A stretch of DNA of 64,000 nt from Salmo trutta (lineage: Eukaryota; Chordata; Actinopteri; Salmoniformes; Salmonidae), in the NCBI RefSeq assembly GCF_901001165.1, contig NC_042960.1, forward strand, positions 16,429,456 to 16,493,455. The letters are read 5' to 3'. Positions 1 to 9,695 of this stretch are shown piece by piece (position 1 is the first letter of the stretch; the number at the start of each line of letters is the position of its first letter). Below the pieces are notes generated by a model. That model searched no databases and had not been told where the DNA came from. It saw only the letters and a list, made by a program, of their open reading frames with translations. The position numbers and the translations under genes are program-made.

Positions 1-11
1 CAGTATATATA

Positions 12-261
12 GAGTACCAGTCAAAGTTTGGGCACACCTACTCATTCAATGGTTTCTTAATTTTTACTATTTTCTACATTGAAGAATAATGGTGTAGACA
101 TCAAAACTATGAAATAACACATATGGAATCATGTAGTAACCAAAAAAAGTGTTAAACAAATCAAAATATATTTTAGATTTTAGAATATTCAAAGTGATCA
201 TCGCTTTGCCTTGATGACAGCTTTGCACACTCTTGGCATTGTCTCAACCAGCTTCACCTGG
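12..261 (-). mobile_element. Tc1-like transposon, family A, left part (split copy)
   Basis: The terminal repeat begins GAGTACCAGTC next to a TA and matches the ends of the full copy at 30180-31707 and the fragment at 50688-51238. The transposase reads on the minus strand, so this is the 3' end of the element. The copy stops at 261 and resumes at 2810, because an LTR element has inserted between them with CCTGG duplicated (257-261 and 2810-2814). Confidence 0.85.
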
Positions 262-601
262 TGTCACGTCTGTCTGAAGAATGGGACCAAAGCGCAGCGT
301 GTGTATCGTTCCACATTTTATTTAAACTGTGAAACTATGCAAGACTTACAAATAAACTCATAAACAAAACAACAAACCATGACGAAGAGGTGCAACATAC
401 ACTTAGTCAAAATAATCTCCCACAAAACCTAGTGGGAAAAACAACAACTTAAATATGATCCCCAATTACAGACAATGATGACCAGCTGCGTCTAATTGGA
501 GATCATCCCAAAAAACAACAACATAGAAATACAGAAACTAGAACCCCACATAGAAATACAGAAACTAGAATAAACCCCGTCACGCCCTGACCTACTCTAC
601 C
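262..601 (-). mobile_element. Outer LTR element, 3' LTR, first segment
   Basis: The segment starts TGTCACGTC and, read on the minus strand, is most of an LTR of the same family as 602-1018. Shared stretches include the part around TCTAATTGGAGATCAT and the region just before AATAAAATGTGGAAC. It breaks off at 601, and its last 37 bp lie at 2348-2384. The break is flanked by a CTACC duplication from the inner insertion. The outer element ends at 2809 with GACGTGACA, the inverse of its start. No protein domain lies in this segment. Confidence 0.8.
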
Positions 602-1018
602 TGTCACGGTTGTCGAAATCAGGAGCGGACCAAAGTGCAGCGTGTGTGTCGTTCCACATTTTATTTACACTGTGAAACTATGCAATATATATATAAATTA
701 ACTGAATAACAAAAACAACAAACCGTGACGCAGAGTTAACATACACGTACTCAAAAACAATCTCCCACAAACCCAGGTGGAAAAAAAACCTAATTGAGTA
801 TGATCTCCAATTACAGACAAGGAGGACCAGCTGCCTCTAATTGGAGATCATCCCAAACAAAACCCCAACATAGAAATACAAAACTAGAACCTAACAACAT
901 AGAAATAGAAAACATAGAATACAACAAAGAACTACAAATCTCGAATGCCCACCCAAATCACACCCTGACCTAACCAAAATAGAGAAACAAAATGTCTCTC
1001 TCAGGTCAGGGCATGACA
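602..1018 (-). mobile_element. Inner LTR element, complete 3' LTR
   Basis: A 417-bp LTR on the minus strand. It starts TGTCATGCCC at 1018 and ends CCGTGACA at 602, giving classic TG...CA ends. An AATAAA polyadenylation signal on the minus strand lies at 659-664. It abuts a C-run at 1019-1036, which reads as a G-rich polypurine tract directly upstream of the LTR on the minus strand. That fixes this copy as the 3' LTR. Confidence 0.85.
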
Positions 1019-2068
1019 GTACCCCCCCCCCCCCAAAGGTGCGGACTCCCGGCCACAAACCTGAACCTATAGGGGAGGGTCCGGGTGGGCATCTACCTAT
1101 GGTGGCGGCTCTGGTTCAGGTCGTAGCCCCGCTCCGCCCGCTGATCCCTCTGCTTTTGTGTCGCCGGAGGAACCAGACCGTGGATAATCGCCGGAAGCTC
1201 TGAACCGTGGATCGTTGCCAGATGAACCGGGCCGTAGATCATCGCCGGAGGTTTCGGACTGCAGACCGCCGCTGGAGGCTCCGGGCTGCGGGCCGTCGCT
1301 GGAGACTCCAGACTGCGGGCCGTCGCTGAAGACTCCGGACTGCGGGCCGTCGCTGAAGACTCCGGACTGCGGGCCGTCACTGAAGACTCCGGACTGCGGG
1401 CCGTCGCTGAAGACTCCGGACTGTGGGCCGTCTCAGGAGGTTCCGGACTGGGGACCGTTGCTGCAGGCTCCATGCCATGGATCATCACTGCAGGCTCCGT
1501 GCCATGGATCACCACTGGAGGCTTTGTGCCATGGATCATCCCTACAGGCTCCGGGCCATGGATCATCCCTACAGGATTCTTGCCATGGATTATCCCTACA
1601 GGCTCCGGGCCATGGATCATCCCTACAGGCTTCGTGCCATGGATCATCACTGGAGGCTTCGGACCATGGATCATCACTGGAGGCTTCTTACGTGGAGCCA
1701 GAACAGGTCTCACCGGACTGGGAAAAGTCGCTGGAGGCTCCGGACTGGGGGACGTCGCCGGAAGCTCTGGACCAGGAACTGTCGCCGGAAGCTCTGGACT
1801 GGGAAGACACACTGGAGGCCTGATGCGTGGGGCTGGCACAGGTGGCGCCAGACTGGTAACATGCACCTCAGGGCGAGTGCAAGGAGCAGGAACAGGACAC
1901 ACCAGACTGGGCAGGCGCACTGGAGACCTGATGCGTGGAGGTGGCACAGGTGGCACCAAACTGGTGACACGCACCTCACGGTAAGCACGAGGAGTTGGCT
2001 CAGGTCTCCAACCTGACTCTGCCAATCTCCCCGTGTGCCCCCCCCCCAAAAAAATGGGGGGGCTGCCC
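1019..2068 (-). mobile_element. Inner LTR element, residual internal region
   Basis: About 1 kb of GC-rich DNA remains between the two LTRs. It begins with the polypurine tract and consists mostly of 27-bp tandem repeats. No protease, reverse transcriptase, RNase H or integrase motif is visible on either strand. A 333-codon open frame on the minus strand (1093-2094) is rich in P, E, S and H. It starts inside LTR remnant sequence and follows the repeat, so it is more likely a by-product of stop-poor repeats than a gag gene. The region is a deleted, non-autonomous remnant. Confidence 0.7.
1268..1690. repeat. 27-bp GC-rich tandem repeats, two sub-arrays
   Basis: Units of 27 bp occur in two variants. 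About 1268-1450 carries units around GACTCCGGACTGCGGGC. About 1470-1690 carries units around CATGGATCATCCCTACAGG. A multiple of three keeps several frames open on both strands, giving repeated 9-residue peptides such as SLKTPDCGP. Related diverged units lie in the outer element at about 2600-2780. Confidence 0.85.
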
Positions 2069-2342
2069 ACGTACTCAAAAACAATCTGCCACAAACCCAG
2101 GTGGAAAAAAACCCTACTTAAGTATGATCTCCAATTAGAGACAACAAGGACCAGCTGCCGCTAATTGGATATCGTCCCAAACAAAACCCCAACATAGAAG
2201 TACAAAACTAGAACCTAACAACATAGAAATAGAAAACATAGAATACAACAAAAAACTACAAATCTCGAATGCCCACCCAAATCACACCCTGACCTAACCA
2301 AAGTAGAGAAACAAAACATCTCTCTCAGGTCAGGGCGTGACA
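2069..2342 (-). mobile_element. Inner LTR element, truncated 5' LTR
   Basis: The segment matches the 745-1018 part of the complete LTR (CACGTACTCAAAAACAATCT onward) and ends GGCGTGACA at 2342. It is followed by CTACC (2343-2347), which matches 597-601. About a third of the LTR next to the internal region is missing, so a deletion removed both that piece and the adjoining internal sequence. Confidence 0.8.
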
Positions 2343-2347
2343 CTACC

Positions 2348-2384
2348 ATAGAAAATAAAAGCTTTCTATGGTCAGGACGTGACA
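2348..2384 (-). mobile_element. Outer LTR element, 3' LTR, second segment
   Basis: These 37 bp complete the LTR interrupted at 601 and end GGACGTGACA. A C-rich polypurine-tract complement follows at 2385-2397. The same terminal sequence recurs at 2781-2809 at the other end of the element. Confidence 0.75.
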
Positions 2385-2809
2385 GTACCCCCCCCCCCAA
2401 ATGTGCGGACTCCAAACGCACAACCTTAAACAACAACAAAAAAACAGGGAGGGTTAGGGTGGGTGTCTAATGTCTGTGGCAGCTCTGGTGCAGGACGAAG
2501 AACCTTCACATCCTGCTTATCCGCCAGCATAGGAGGCGGCTCCGGTTCAGGGCATAGCCCCCGCTCCACCAGCTGATCCCTCCACTTTCGTGTCACCGGA
2601 CCGCGGATCATCGCCGGAGGCTCTGGACTGCAGAAGGTTGCTGAAGGCTCCGGACTCGGGGCCCGTCGCTGGAAGCTCCAGACTGGGGGCCGGTCGCTGG
2701 AGGCTCCGGACTGGGGGCCGGTCGCTGGAGGCTCCGGACTGGGGGCCGGTCGCTGGAGGCTCTGGACTGTGGGCCGTCGCTAAAAGCTTTCTATGGTCAG
2801 GACGTGACA
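2385..2809 (-). mobile_element. Outer LTR element, internal remnant and 5' LTR stub
   Basis: A polypurine tract is followed by about 380 bp of internal sequence, including diverged 27-bp-type units (GACTGGGGGCCGGTCGCTGG repeated). The segment ends in a 29-bp stub of the 5' LTR (2781-2809) that matches 2356-2384. All gag and pol sequence and almost the whole 5' LTR have been lost. Confidence 0.75.
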
Positions 2810-3465
2810 CCTGGAATGCTTTTCCAACAGTCTTGAAGGAGTTCCCACATATGCTGAGCATTTGTTGGCTGCTTTTTATTCACTCTGCGGTCCAACTCAT
2901 CCCAAACCATCTCAACTGGGTTGAGGTTGGGTGATTGTGGATGCCAGGTCATCTGATGCAGCACTCCATCACTCTCCTTCTTGGTAAAATAGCCCTTACA
3001 CAGCCTGGAGGAGTGTTGGGTCATTGTCCTGTTGAAAAACAAATGATAGTCCCACTAAGCCCAAACCAGATGAGATGGCGTATCGCTGCACAATGCTGTG
3101 GTAGCCATGGTGGTTAAGTGTGCATTGAATTCTAAATAAAAAACAGACAGTTTCACCAGCAAAGCACCCCCACACCATCACATCTCCTCCCCCATGCTTC
3201 ACGGTGGGGACCACACATGCAGAGATCATCCGTTTACCTACTCTGCATCTCACAAAGACACGGCGGTTGGAACCAAAAATCTCAAATTTGGACTCATGGA
3301 CTCATCAGACTAAAGGAAATATTTCCACTGGTCTAACGTCCATTGCTGGTGTTTCTTGGCCCAAGCAAGTCTCTTCTTCTCATTGGTGTCCTTTAGTAGT
3401 GGTTTCTTTGCAGCAATCCCCTGAACAGTTGATGTTGAGATGTGTCTGTTACTTGAACCCTTTTG
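2810..3465 (-). pseudogene. Tc1-like transposase remnant, family A (split copy)
   Basis: This continues the copy that begins at 12. On the minus strand, two frames together show the C-terminal catalytic core of a Tc1/mariner DDE transposase. FQQDNDP carries the second catalytic Asp (frame 2996-3253), and LNPVEMVWDELDR carries the catalytic Glu (frame 2797-3042). The first Asp lies in an SDES-like motif near 3300. The pieces sit in different frames, and a 60-70-bp stretch has lost its reading frame. The match fades at about 3465, so the N-terminal DNA-binding domain and the other terminal repeat are gone. It would have cut and pasted its element at TA sites; it is dead. Confidence 0.8.
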
Positions 3466-4420
3466 CAGGATCATTTCCCACAATCACCACTATGATATAG
3501 GGTCCAAACCTAATGAAACCAGTACAATGCACAGTCAAGTCACATTAAAGCCAGTACTATGCAGGATTCTAACCTACTGAAACTCTAGTACATGACCAAC
3601 TAAACCTTCAGTACATAGTTCTTAACCCACTGTAACCCACCAGTCTTATGTACAGTCCTGTCCCTCTTCTCTCTGTGCTGAAATGTAATGGCGATATTGC
3701 AGATATACTTAGGTTTACAGTCACCAGAAAGCCCCAAACCAGTCACACAGAGCCATCAGTGATCTGACAGTCTGGACAAGTACAGCTCCATTAATCTCTT
3801 AATTTCTTTTCTCCTCCCCAATCACAGCGTTTCTTTTTCCTCAATCCCCTCATTCATTACCATTCTGTTGTTCAAAGACTTTGTCTGGGATCAGTGTGCT
3901 ATTTACTTCCTAATGAAAGGCTGCAGTGGCCCGAAATTAAGATGGAGAAGTACTGCATGAATTTACACGCTTTCCTTTCATCTGTGTTATTCATGAACAT
4001 AACTGATATTTATCGGTCTAATTGTCTCACTGCCAATGCAGAGCTAACGTATCTTTTGGGCTGTTTCTTCGCCGTGGCATAAAGTGGGGACAGACAGGCT
4101 ATTAACAATACCTAGACAGTAAATACATCTGTTTGATGTTCCATGTCCTTATGTCCATATAATAAGCTCCTCTCTGCACCTTACTGCCCATAAATCCATG
4201 CATTAGAATGGGTAATGTTGATTGAAGAAGGGAGATGGCACGCCTCGACCCAATCAGATGTCCTGAGGGCATAGCAGGTTGGCTGGTTGGCTAGAGCTCC
4301 ACTCCCATTGTGATGAGTCAGATGTATCAGACAGGTTCTTCTCCCCGTTGTGTCTCAGCCTTTCTGCACCTGGGCTCTGCCTGTGTTCCATGTGTTACTG
4401 CTGGAACTGGAACAACAAGC
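3466..4420. other. No gene recognised
   Basis: Anonymous DNA. Around 3500-3670 short motifs related to CCAGTAC recur irregularly, without a clean period. No coding, RNA or known repeat signal is seen. Confidence 0.5.
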
Positions 4421-4424
4421 CCAC

Positions 4425-4470
4425 AACACACACACACACAGAGAAAAAATGCACACACACACACTGTCAT
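4425..4470. repeat. (CA)n microsatellite, interrupted
   Basis: Two short CA runs are separated by an A-rich interruption (AGAGAAAAAATG). Confidence 0.9.
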
Positions 4471-4985
4471 CACCAGGAATCACACACATTAATCAAACAT
4501 TAGAGCAACGCTACCCTACCTCACCAGAAGACACCAGCGCAGAGCTGTCTTTCAGAAGAGATGACATCTCTATTTCACTGTTTCTCCTCAAACCCCAAAA
4601 TTAGATAAAAGTGAGTCTCTATGTAATATAAGAAATTAATAAAAAGATCAAAGATATGTTATCCAGAGTTGCTTAACTTCCCCTCTGGTTAAGCTCTTTG
4701 TCGTTAGCTTTAGCCTGCAATGGAGCTCTGGTGTCCACAATACCTGCTGTCCAGGAGAGACACTGTGGTCTCTTTAACGTGACACGGCCTTGGAGGACGA
4801 GTGATGTATGAGTCACTGTGGAGTCCCACTGCAGGTAGAACAGACCAGATGGGTGGATTAGAGCTGCTCCTTGTTTAATGTTTTATAACTATCTGACCCC
4901 AAGGTATTTATCGTCTGCTTGCCTGTCTGCCATCCTACCTACCAGTCTGCCTGCCTCTTTCCCTGATGGCTCGCCTGTCTGTCTT

Positions 4986-5066
<81 letters not shown>

Positions 5067-5094
5067 GTTTGTCTGCCCTCTAGCTGTCTGTCCG

Positions 5095-5486
5095 TGTCAC
5101 GATGTGCGCAACTGGTTGAAGGTAAGTCAGGTGCAGGAGAGCAGAGATGGGTGATAACAGGCGCACTTTATTCATGCCCAAGGAAAACAGCGATAACGCC
5201 CAAAGTACACAAATGGTACAATAAACAAAACACACGGGTCAAACACACCCGGCGCTAACCAGCCTGATGCGAACTACACGTAACAAACAAACAATTCCAC
5301 ACACAGACATGGGGGGAACAGAGGGTAATATACATTTAGTCAGATGAGGGAATGTGAACCAGGTGTGTGGAAAACCAAGACAAAACAAATGGAAAATGAA
5401 AGGTGGAGCGGCGATGGCTAGAAGACGTCGACCGCCGAACGCCGCCAGAACAAGGAGAAGGACCGACTTCGGCGGAAGTCGTGACA
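5095..5486 (-). mobile_element. Solo LTR, copy 1
   Basis: 392 bp starting TGTCACGATG and ending GTCGTGACA, with inverted TGTCACGA/TCGTGACA ends. A minus-strand AATAAA lies at 5167-5172, so the LTR points left. It is flanked by GTCCG and GTCTG, a plausible 5-bp duplication with one mismatch inside CTGT DNA. No internal region is present. The LTR family differs from that at 602-1018. Confidence 0.82.
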
Positions 5487-5530
5487 GTCTGTCTGTCTGT
5501 CTGTCTGTCTGTGTTTGTCTGTCCATCTAG

Positions 5531-5606
<76 letters not shown>

Positions 5607-5667
5607 GTTTGTCTGCCCATCTAGCTGTCTGTCTGTCTGTCTCCGTTTGTCTGTCCATCTAGCTGCC

Positions 5668-5698
<31 letters not shown>

Positions 5699-5751
5699 GT
5701 TTGTCTGTCCGTCTAGCTGTCTGTCTGTCTATGTTTGTCTGTCCGTCTAGC

Positions 5752-5794
<43 letters not shown>

Positions 5795-5883
5795 GTTTGT
5801 CTGTCCGTCTAGCTGTCAGTCTGTGTTTGTCCGTCCGTCTAGCTGTCTGTCTGTCTGTGTTTGTCCGTCCGTCCATCTGTCTG

Positions 5884-5950
<67 letters not shown>

Positions 5951-6065
5951 GTTTGTCTGTCTAGATGTCTGTCTGTCTGTGTGTCTGTCTCTGTTTGTCT
6001 ACCCGTCTAGCTGTCTGTCTCTCTGTCTGTCTCTGTTTGTTTGTCCGTCTAGCTGTCTGTCTCTA

Positions 6066-6154
<89 letters not shown>

Positions 6155-6182
6155 GTTTGTCTGCCCTCTAGCTGTCTGTCCG

Positions 6183-6574
6183 TGTCACGATGTGCGCAAC
6201 TGGTTGAAGGTAAGTCAGGTGCAGGAGAGCAGAGATGGGTGATAACAGGCGCACTTTATTCATGCCCAAGGAAAACAGCGATAACGCCCAAAGTACACAA
6301 ATGGTACAATAAACAAAACACACGGGTCAAACACACCCGGCGCTAACCAGCCTGATGCGAACTACACGTAACAAACAAACAATTCCACACACAGACATGG
6401 GGGGAACAGAGGGTAATATACATTTAGTCAGATGAGGGAATGTGAACCAGGTGTGTGGAAAACCAAGACAAAACAAATGGAAAATGAAAGGTGGAGCGGC
6501 GATGGCTAGAAGACGTCGACCGCCGAACGCCGCCAGAACAAGGAGAAGGACCGACTTCGGCGGAAGTCGTGACA
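6183..6574 (-). mobile_element. Solo LTR, copy 2 (duplicate)
   Basis: Apparently identical to 5095-5486 at an offset of exactly 1,088 bp; open frames read across it on both strands are residue-for-residue the same. It has the same array flanks, so it arose by segmental duplication, not by a second insertion. Confidence 0.85.
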
Positions 6575-6643
6575 GTCTGTCTGTCTGTCTGTCTGTCTGT
6601 GTTTGTCTGTCCATCTAGCTGCCTGCCTGCCTGCCTGCCTGCC

Positions 6644-6694
<51 letters not shown>

Positions 6695-6755
6695 GTTTGT
6701 CTGCCCATCTAGCTGTCTGTCTGTCTGTCTCCGTTTGTCTGTCCATCTAGCTGCC

Positions 6756-6794
<39 letters not shown>

Positions 6795-6847
6795 GTTTGT
6801 CTGTCCGTCTAGCTGTCTGTCTGTCTATGTTTGTCTGTCCGTCTAGC

Positions 6848-6894
<47 letters not shown>

Positions 6895-6983
6895 GTTTGT
6901 CTGTCCGTCTAGCTGTCAGTCTGTGTTTGTCCGTCCGTCTAGCTGTCTGTCTGTCTGTGTTTGTCCGTCCGTCCATCTGTCTG

Positions 6984-7026
<43 letters not shown>

Positions 7027-7344
7027 GTTTGTCTGTCTAGCTGTCTGTCTGTGTGTCTGTCTCTGTTTGTCTACCCGTCTAGCTGTCTGTCTCTCTGTCT
7101 GTCTCTGTTTGTTTGTCCGTCTAGCTGTCTGTCTCTATTTGTATGTCTGTCTAACTGTCTGTCTGTGTGTCTGTCTCTGTTTGTCTGACTGCCTGTCTGT
7201 CTGTCTCTGTTTTTCTACCCGTTTACCTGTCTGTCTGGGGAATGATGTCTTGCAGCTTGGAGTCTAAGAACACCTCTAAAGCAAGAGGTCTCAATCTTTG
7301 GGCAGGAGATTAATTTAGTTTGGCCAGATTACAACGCCTTAGAG

Positions 7345-7668
7345 CAAGGTTCCCCAACTGGCGGGTCAAGATTTTATTTGGCTCCCCAAGGTTTCATTTT
7401 TTATTGTTGGACATAAAAGACTAAAAACACCAGCAAATCAGCTCCAAGTGAATTGGATTTTGAAAGTCTGTTGGAAGTTTTCCCACGCATAATAGAGAGA
7501 TATACAGTATGTGATCGTATACAAATGTAAGCAAGGTTTGAAATGATTATGTTTTAGTCAAATGATAAATCTGTTTGGGCTTTTTGTGGTCAATTTGCAG
7601 TCCCCCTGACCATCCGCTTAAGAAAAACATTGGCCTGCGGTTTAATCTATTTTCACTGATGATCCCTG
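7345..7668. mobile_element. hAT-like short non-autonomous element
   Basis: It starts CAAGGTTCCCCAAC and ends TGATGATCCCTG, imperfect inverted ends of the CAGGG(A/G)T type common in hAT MITEs. The candidate 8-bp duplications are CCTTAGAG (7337-7344) and ACCTAGAG (7669-7676), which match at 6 of 8. There is no coding capacity. The class is inferred from ends and duplication length. Confidence 0.55.
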
Positions 7669-7676
7669 ACCTAGAG

Positions 7677-8715
7677 AGTACATATGCAGCACTTTGTGAC
7701 CAAAACAAAGGACGCAGCAGATTTTGGTGTGTGTGTGGGCATGTGTGTTGTGTGGATGTGCAAGGGGTGAATGAGCGGGACAATGTTCGAAGGCTTTGGA
7801 ACTTTGTGTATTTACCGGTGGCTTGGTTTTATCTTCGCCCGATGTTTTTCGTTAAACTTTTCACTTCGGATGCTTTTATCTGCTCCACAACGCACCTATC
7901 TGGTAAGGTTGAACACCTCTTCTCCTACAGCCTCCCGACTAAAGCTTCTCCCAAGCGGGTGTGACACCTACTCCCGTTGCCTGCTGCACTGCTGCTTGGA
8001 TCCCACCGGGAGATCTGCTCCCCTCCTGCCCTGGCCTATCTGCCCCTGTCTGGTACAGGTATCCCCGCTACACACCCCCCTCTCTCCTGAGCTTTCACTT
8101 GCTTCCAGCACACACGCACGTACACACACACACACAACAGACTTTGGACTGATCTGAATTTTATGTAGGCTAATTAACTTTTGAAGCTTATTATTACTCA
8201 GAAACACTATAATTAAATAGCATAGTCTACAATTTATTTCTTTATCTTAGAATTTTATAGCCTATTTTGTCGGGGCGAGTGACTCTTTCAAGTTTTGTTT
8301 TCTTGTGCTATATGCTATTTGCTCTATGACTCTTGCGTGCTTTTTTTACTATGAACTGGCTCGTTTACCCGATCGTGGGACATACACTTTTTGTTCCCAC
8401 ACTGGGGACTCTGCCTCTCTATTGGTTACACAGTCTCCTGGCCTCCCATCCTAGTCTAACCACCTCTTGCCGGCTTTATATTCATGTAACCGAATGAAAT
8501 TGCTGTACAATATGATCTTGTTGCCATCTGATGCACATTCAAATGTCATGCTCTCCGTGTTTTCTGCCATGCCCTGATTGTCTTACTGCTGATAATATCT
8601 GGAAATATGTATTTACACCCTGGACCGTCTACTGTTGCTAACCCCAATTCTGACTTGTGCTCTGATTTCTGCTTCACTCATTTTTTTCTCTCATAAAAGT
8701 CTGGGTTTTCTGCAC
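7677..8715. other. No gene recognised; possible LINE leader at right
   Basis: A short AC-rich run lies at 8107-8137. The stretch from about 8276, upstream of the LINE endonuclease fragment, may be that element's 5' region, but I have no direct marker for it. Confidence 0.4.
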
Positions 8716-9695
8716 TTTAACACTAGAAGCTTAATACCAAACATTGAGCAATTGAGCAACATCATTACTGAGATGTGGTTATGAAAGAGTGTTCTGAACA
8801 CTGATGTGAACCTTTCTGGTTATAACCTTTTTTGGCAAGACAGATCTTCCGAAGGTGTTGGAGTGGCAATCTTTACCAAGGAACACCATCAATGCTCGGT
8901 TGTCACCATCTGTCCCCAAACAATCTGATTTGCTGGTTTTAAGCATTCATCTTTCCGATAGGTGTTTGTTTACTGTTGCTGAGTGTTATTGTCCTCCATC
9001 AGCACCGGCCTGTACCCTACCTGCCCTAAACTTTCTCCTGGCCCATTACACTAAATCTGAATTTGTCCTGCTAGGTGACCTAAACAGTGAAATGCTTAAA
9101 CCACCTGACCAAGTCTTAAACAATGGGACTCCCTTAAACCTCTCTCAGATTATTACCAATCCCACAAGGTATGACTCCAAACACCCACAAAAGGCTACTC
9201 TCCTTGATGTTATCCTCACAAATAATCCTGATAGGTATCAGTCTGGTGTTTTCTGTAGTGACCTTAGTGATAACTGTTTTACAGCCTGTGTTCTTAATGG
9301 CTGCTCAGTTAAACGACCTGTCCTGATTTGTCATAGACGGTTGCTGAAAAACTATAATGAGCATGACTTCTTTCCAGACCTGGCCTCTGTAAATTGGTAT
9401 AGAATCAGCTAGCTAAGCTAATCTTCACTGTCGAAGACGCTTGGACCTTCTTTTCTTCATCTTTTTAGTGGTATTGTTAACAAGCAAGCCCCATAAAGGA
9501 AATTATAATTAGAAACAGGTTCAGCCCCTGGTTCGACCGGGATCTGGCAGAGTTACTCCACCTCATAAACCCCATTTGGCGAAAGGCTCAGCACACAAAT
9601 ACCCAGGCTGACTGTCTGTCATTCAGGGAAATGAGAAATAAGTGCATTCAGGCTATCCGGAAGGCCAAAGTTAGTTGGATTGTGAGTCACTTCCC
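8716..9695 (+). pseudogene. Rex1/CR1-group LINE, endonuclease-domain fragment
   Basis: An apurinic-type endonuclease domain of a non-LTR retrotransposon, which would nick target DNA for target-primed reverse transcription. The N-terminal part (8716-8915) reads LNTRSLIPN and then SGYNLFWQDRSS in one frame, with an in-frame TGA at about 8779. The frame then shifts, and 8855-9412 carries YCPPSAPACTLPALN, LLGDLNSEML (catalytic-loop GDLN) and LLDVILTNNPDRYQ. The usual SDHC is SDNC here, so the catalytic His is lost. After a stop at 9412 the protein similarity resumes (NRFSPWFDRDLAE, IRKAKVSW) to about 9695 and ends abruptly. No RT follows. The piece at 57285-58300 appears to be the RT end of the same type of element. 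The clade name is an inference. Confidence 0.75.

Larger units (their letters stand above)
4967..7236. repeat. (CTGT)n tetranucleotide array with a 1,088-bp tandem duplication
   Basis: Long CTGT runs are broken by CTGTTTGTCTG, CCGTCTAGCTG and CCTG variants. Two solo LTR copies sit inside (5095-5486 and 6183-6574). From the first LTR to about 6068 the sequence repeats from 6183 to about 7140 with only small CTGT-number changes and a few substitutions. This places a duplication of period 1,088 bp with breakpoints in CTGT runs. Open frames of LSVC type are read from the repeat and are not genes. Confidence 0.92.

Noticed and set aside
1093..2094. 333-codon Pro/Glu/Ser-rich frame as a gag-like or mucin-like gene
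   Set aside because: It starts in LTR remnant sequence, follows 27-bp repeats, and competing long frames exist on the opposite strand. No domain is visible.
4967..7236. CRISPR-like array
   Set aside because: Repeats are 4 bp and continuous with no unique spacers, and the context is a vertebrate genome.
4878..7267. Long LSVC- and TDRQ-repeat frames as novel repeat proteins
   Set aside because: They are direct translations of (CTGT)n in all frames.
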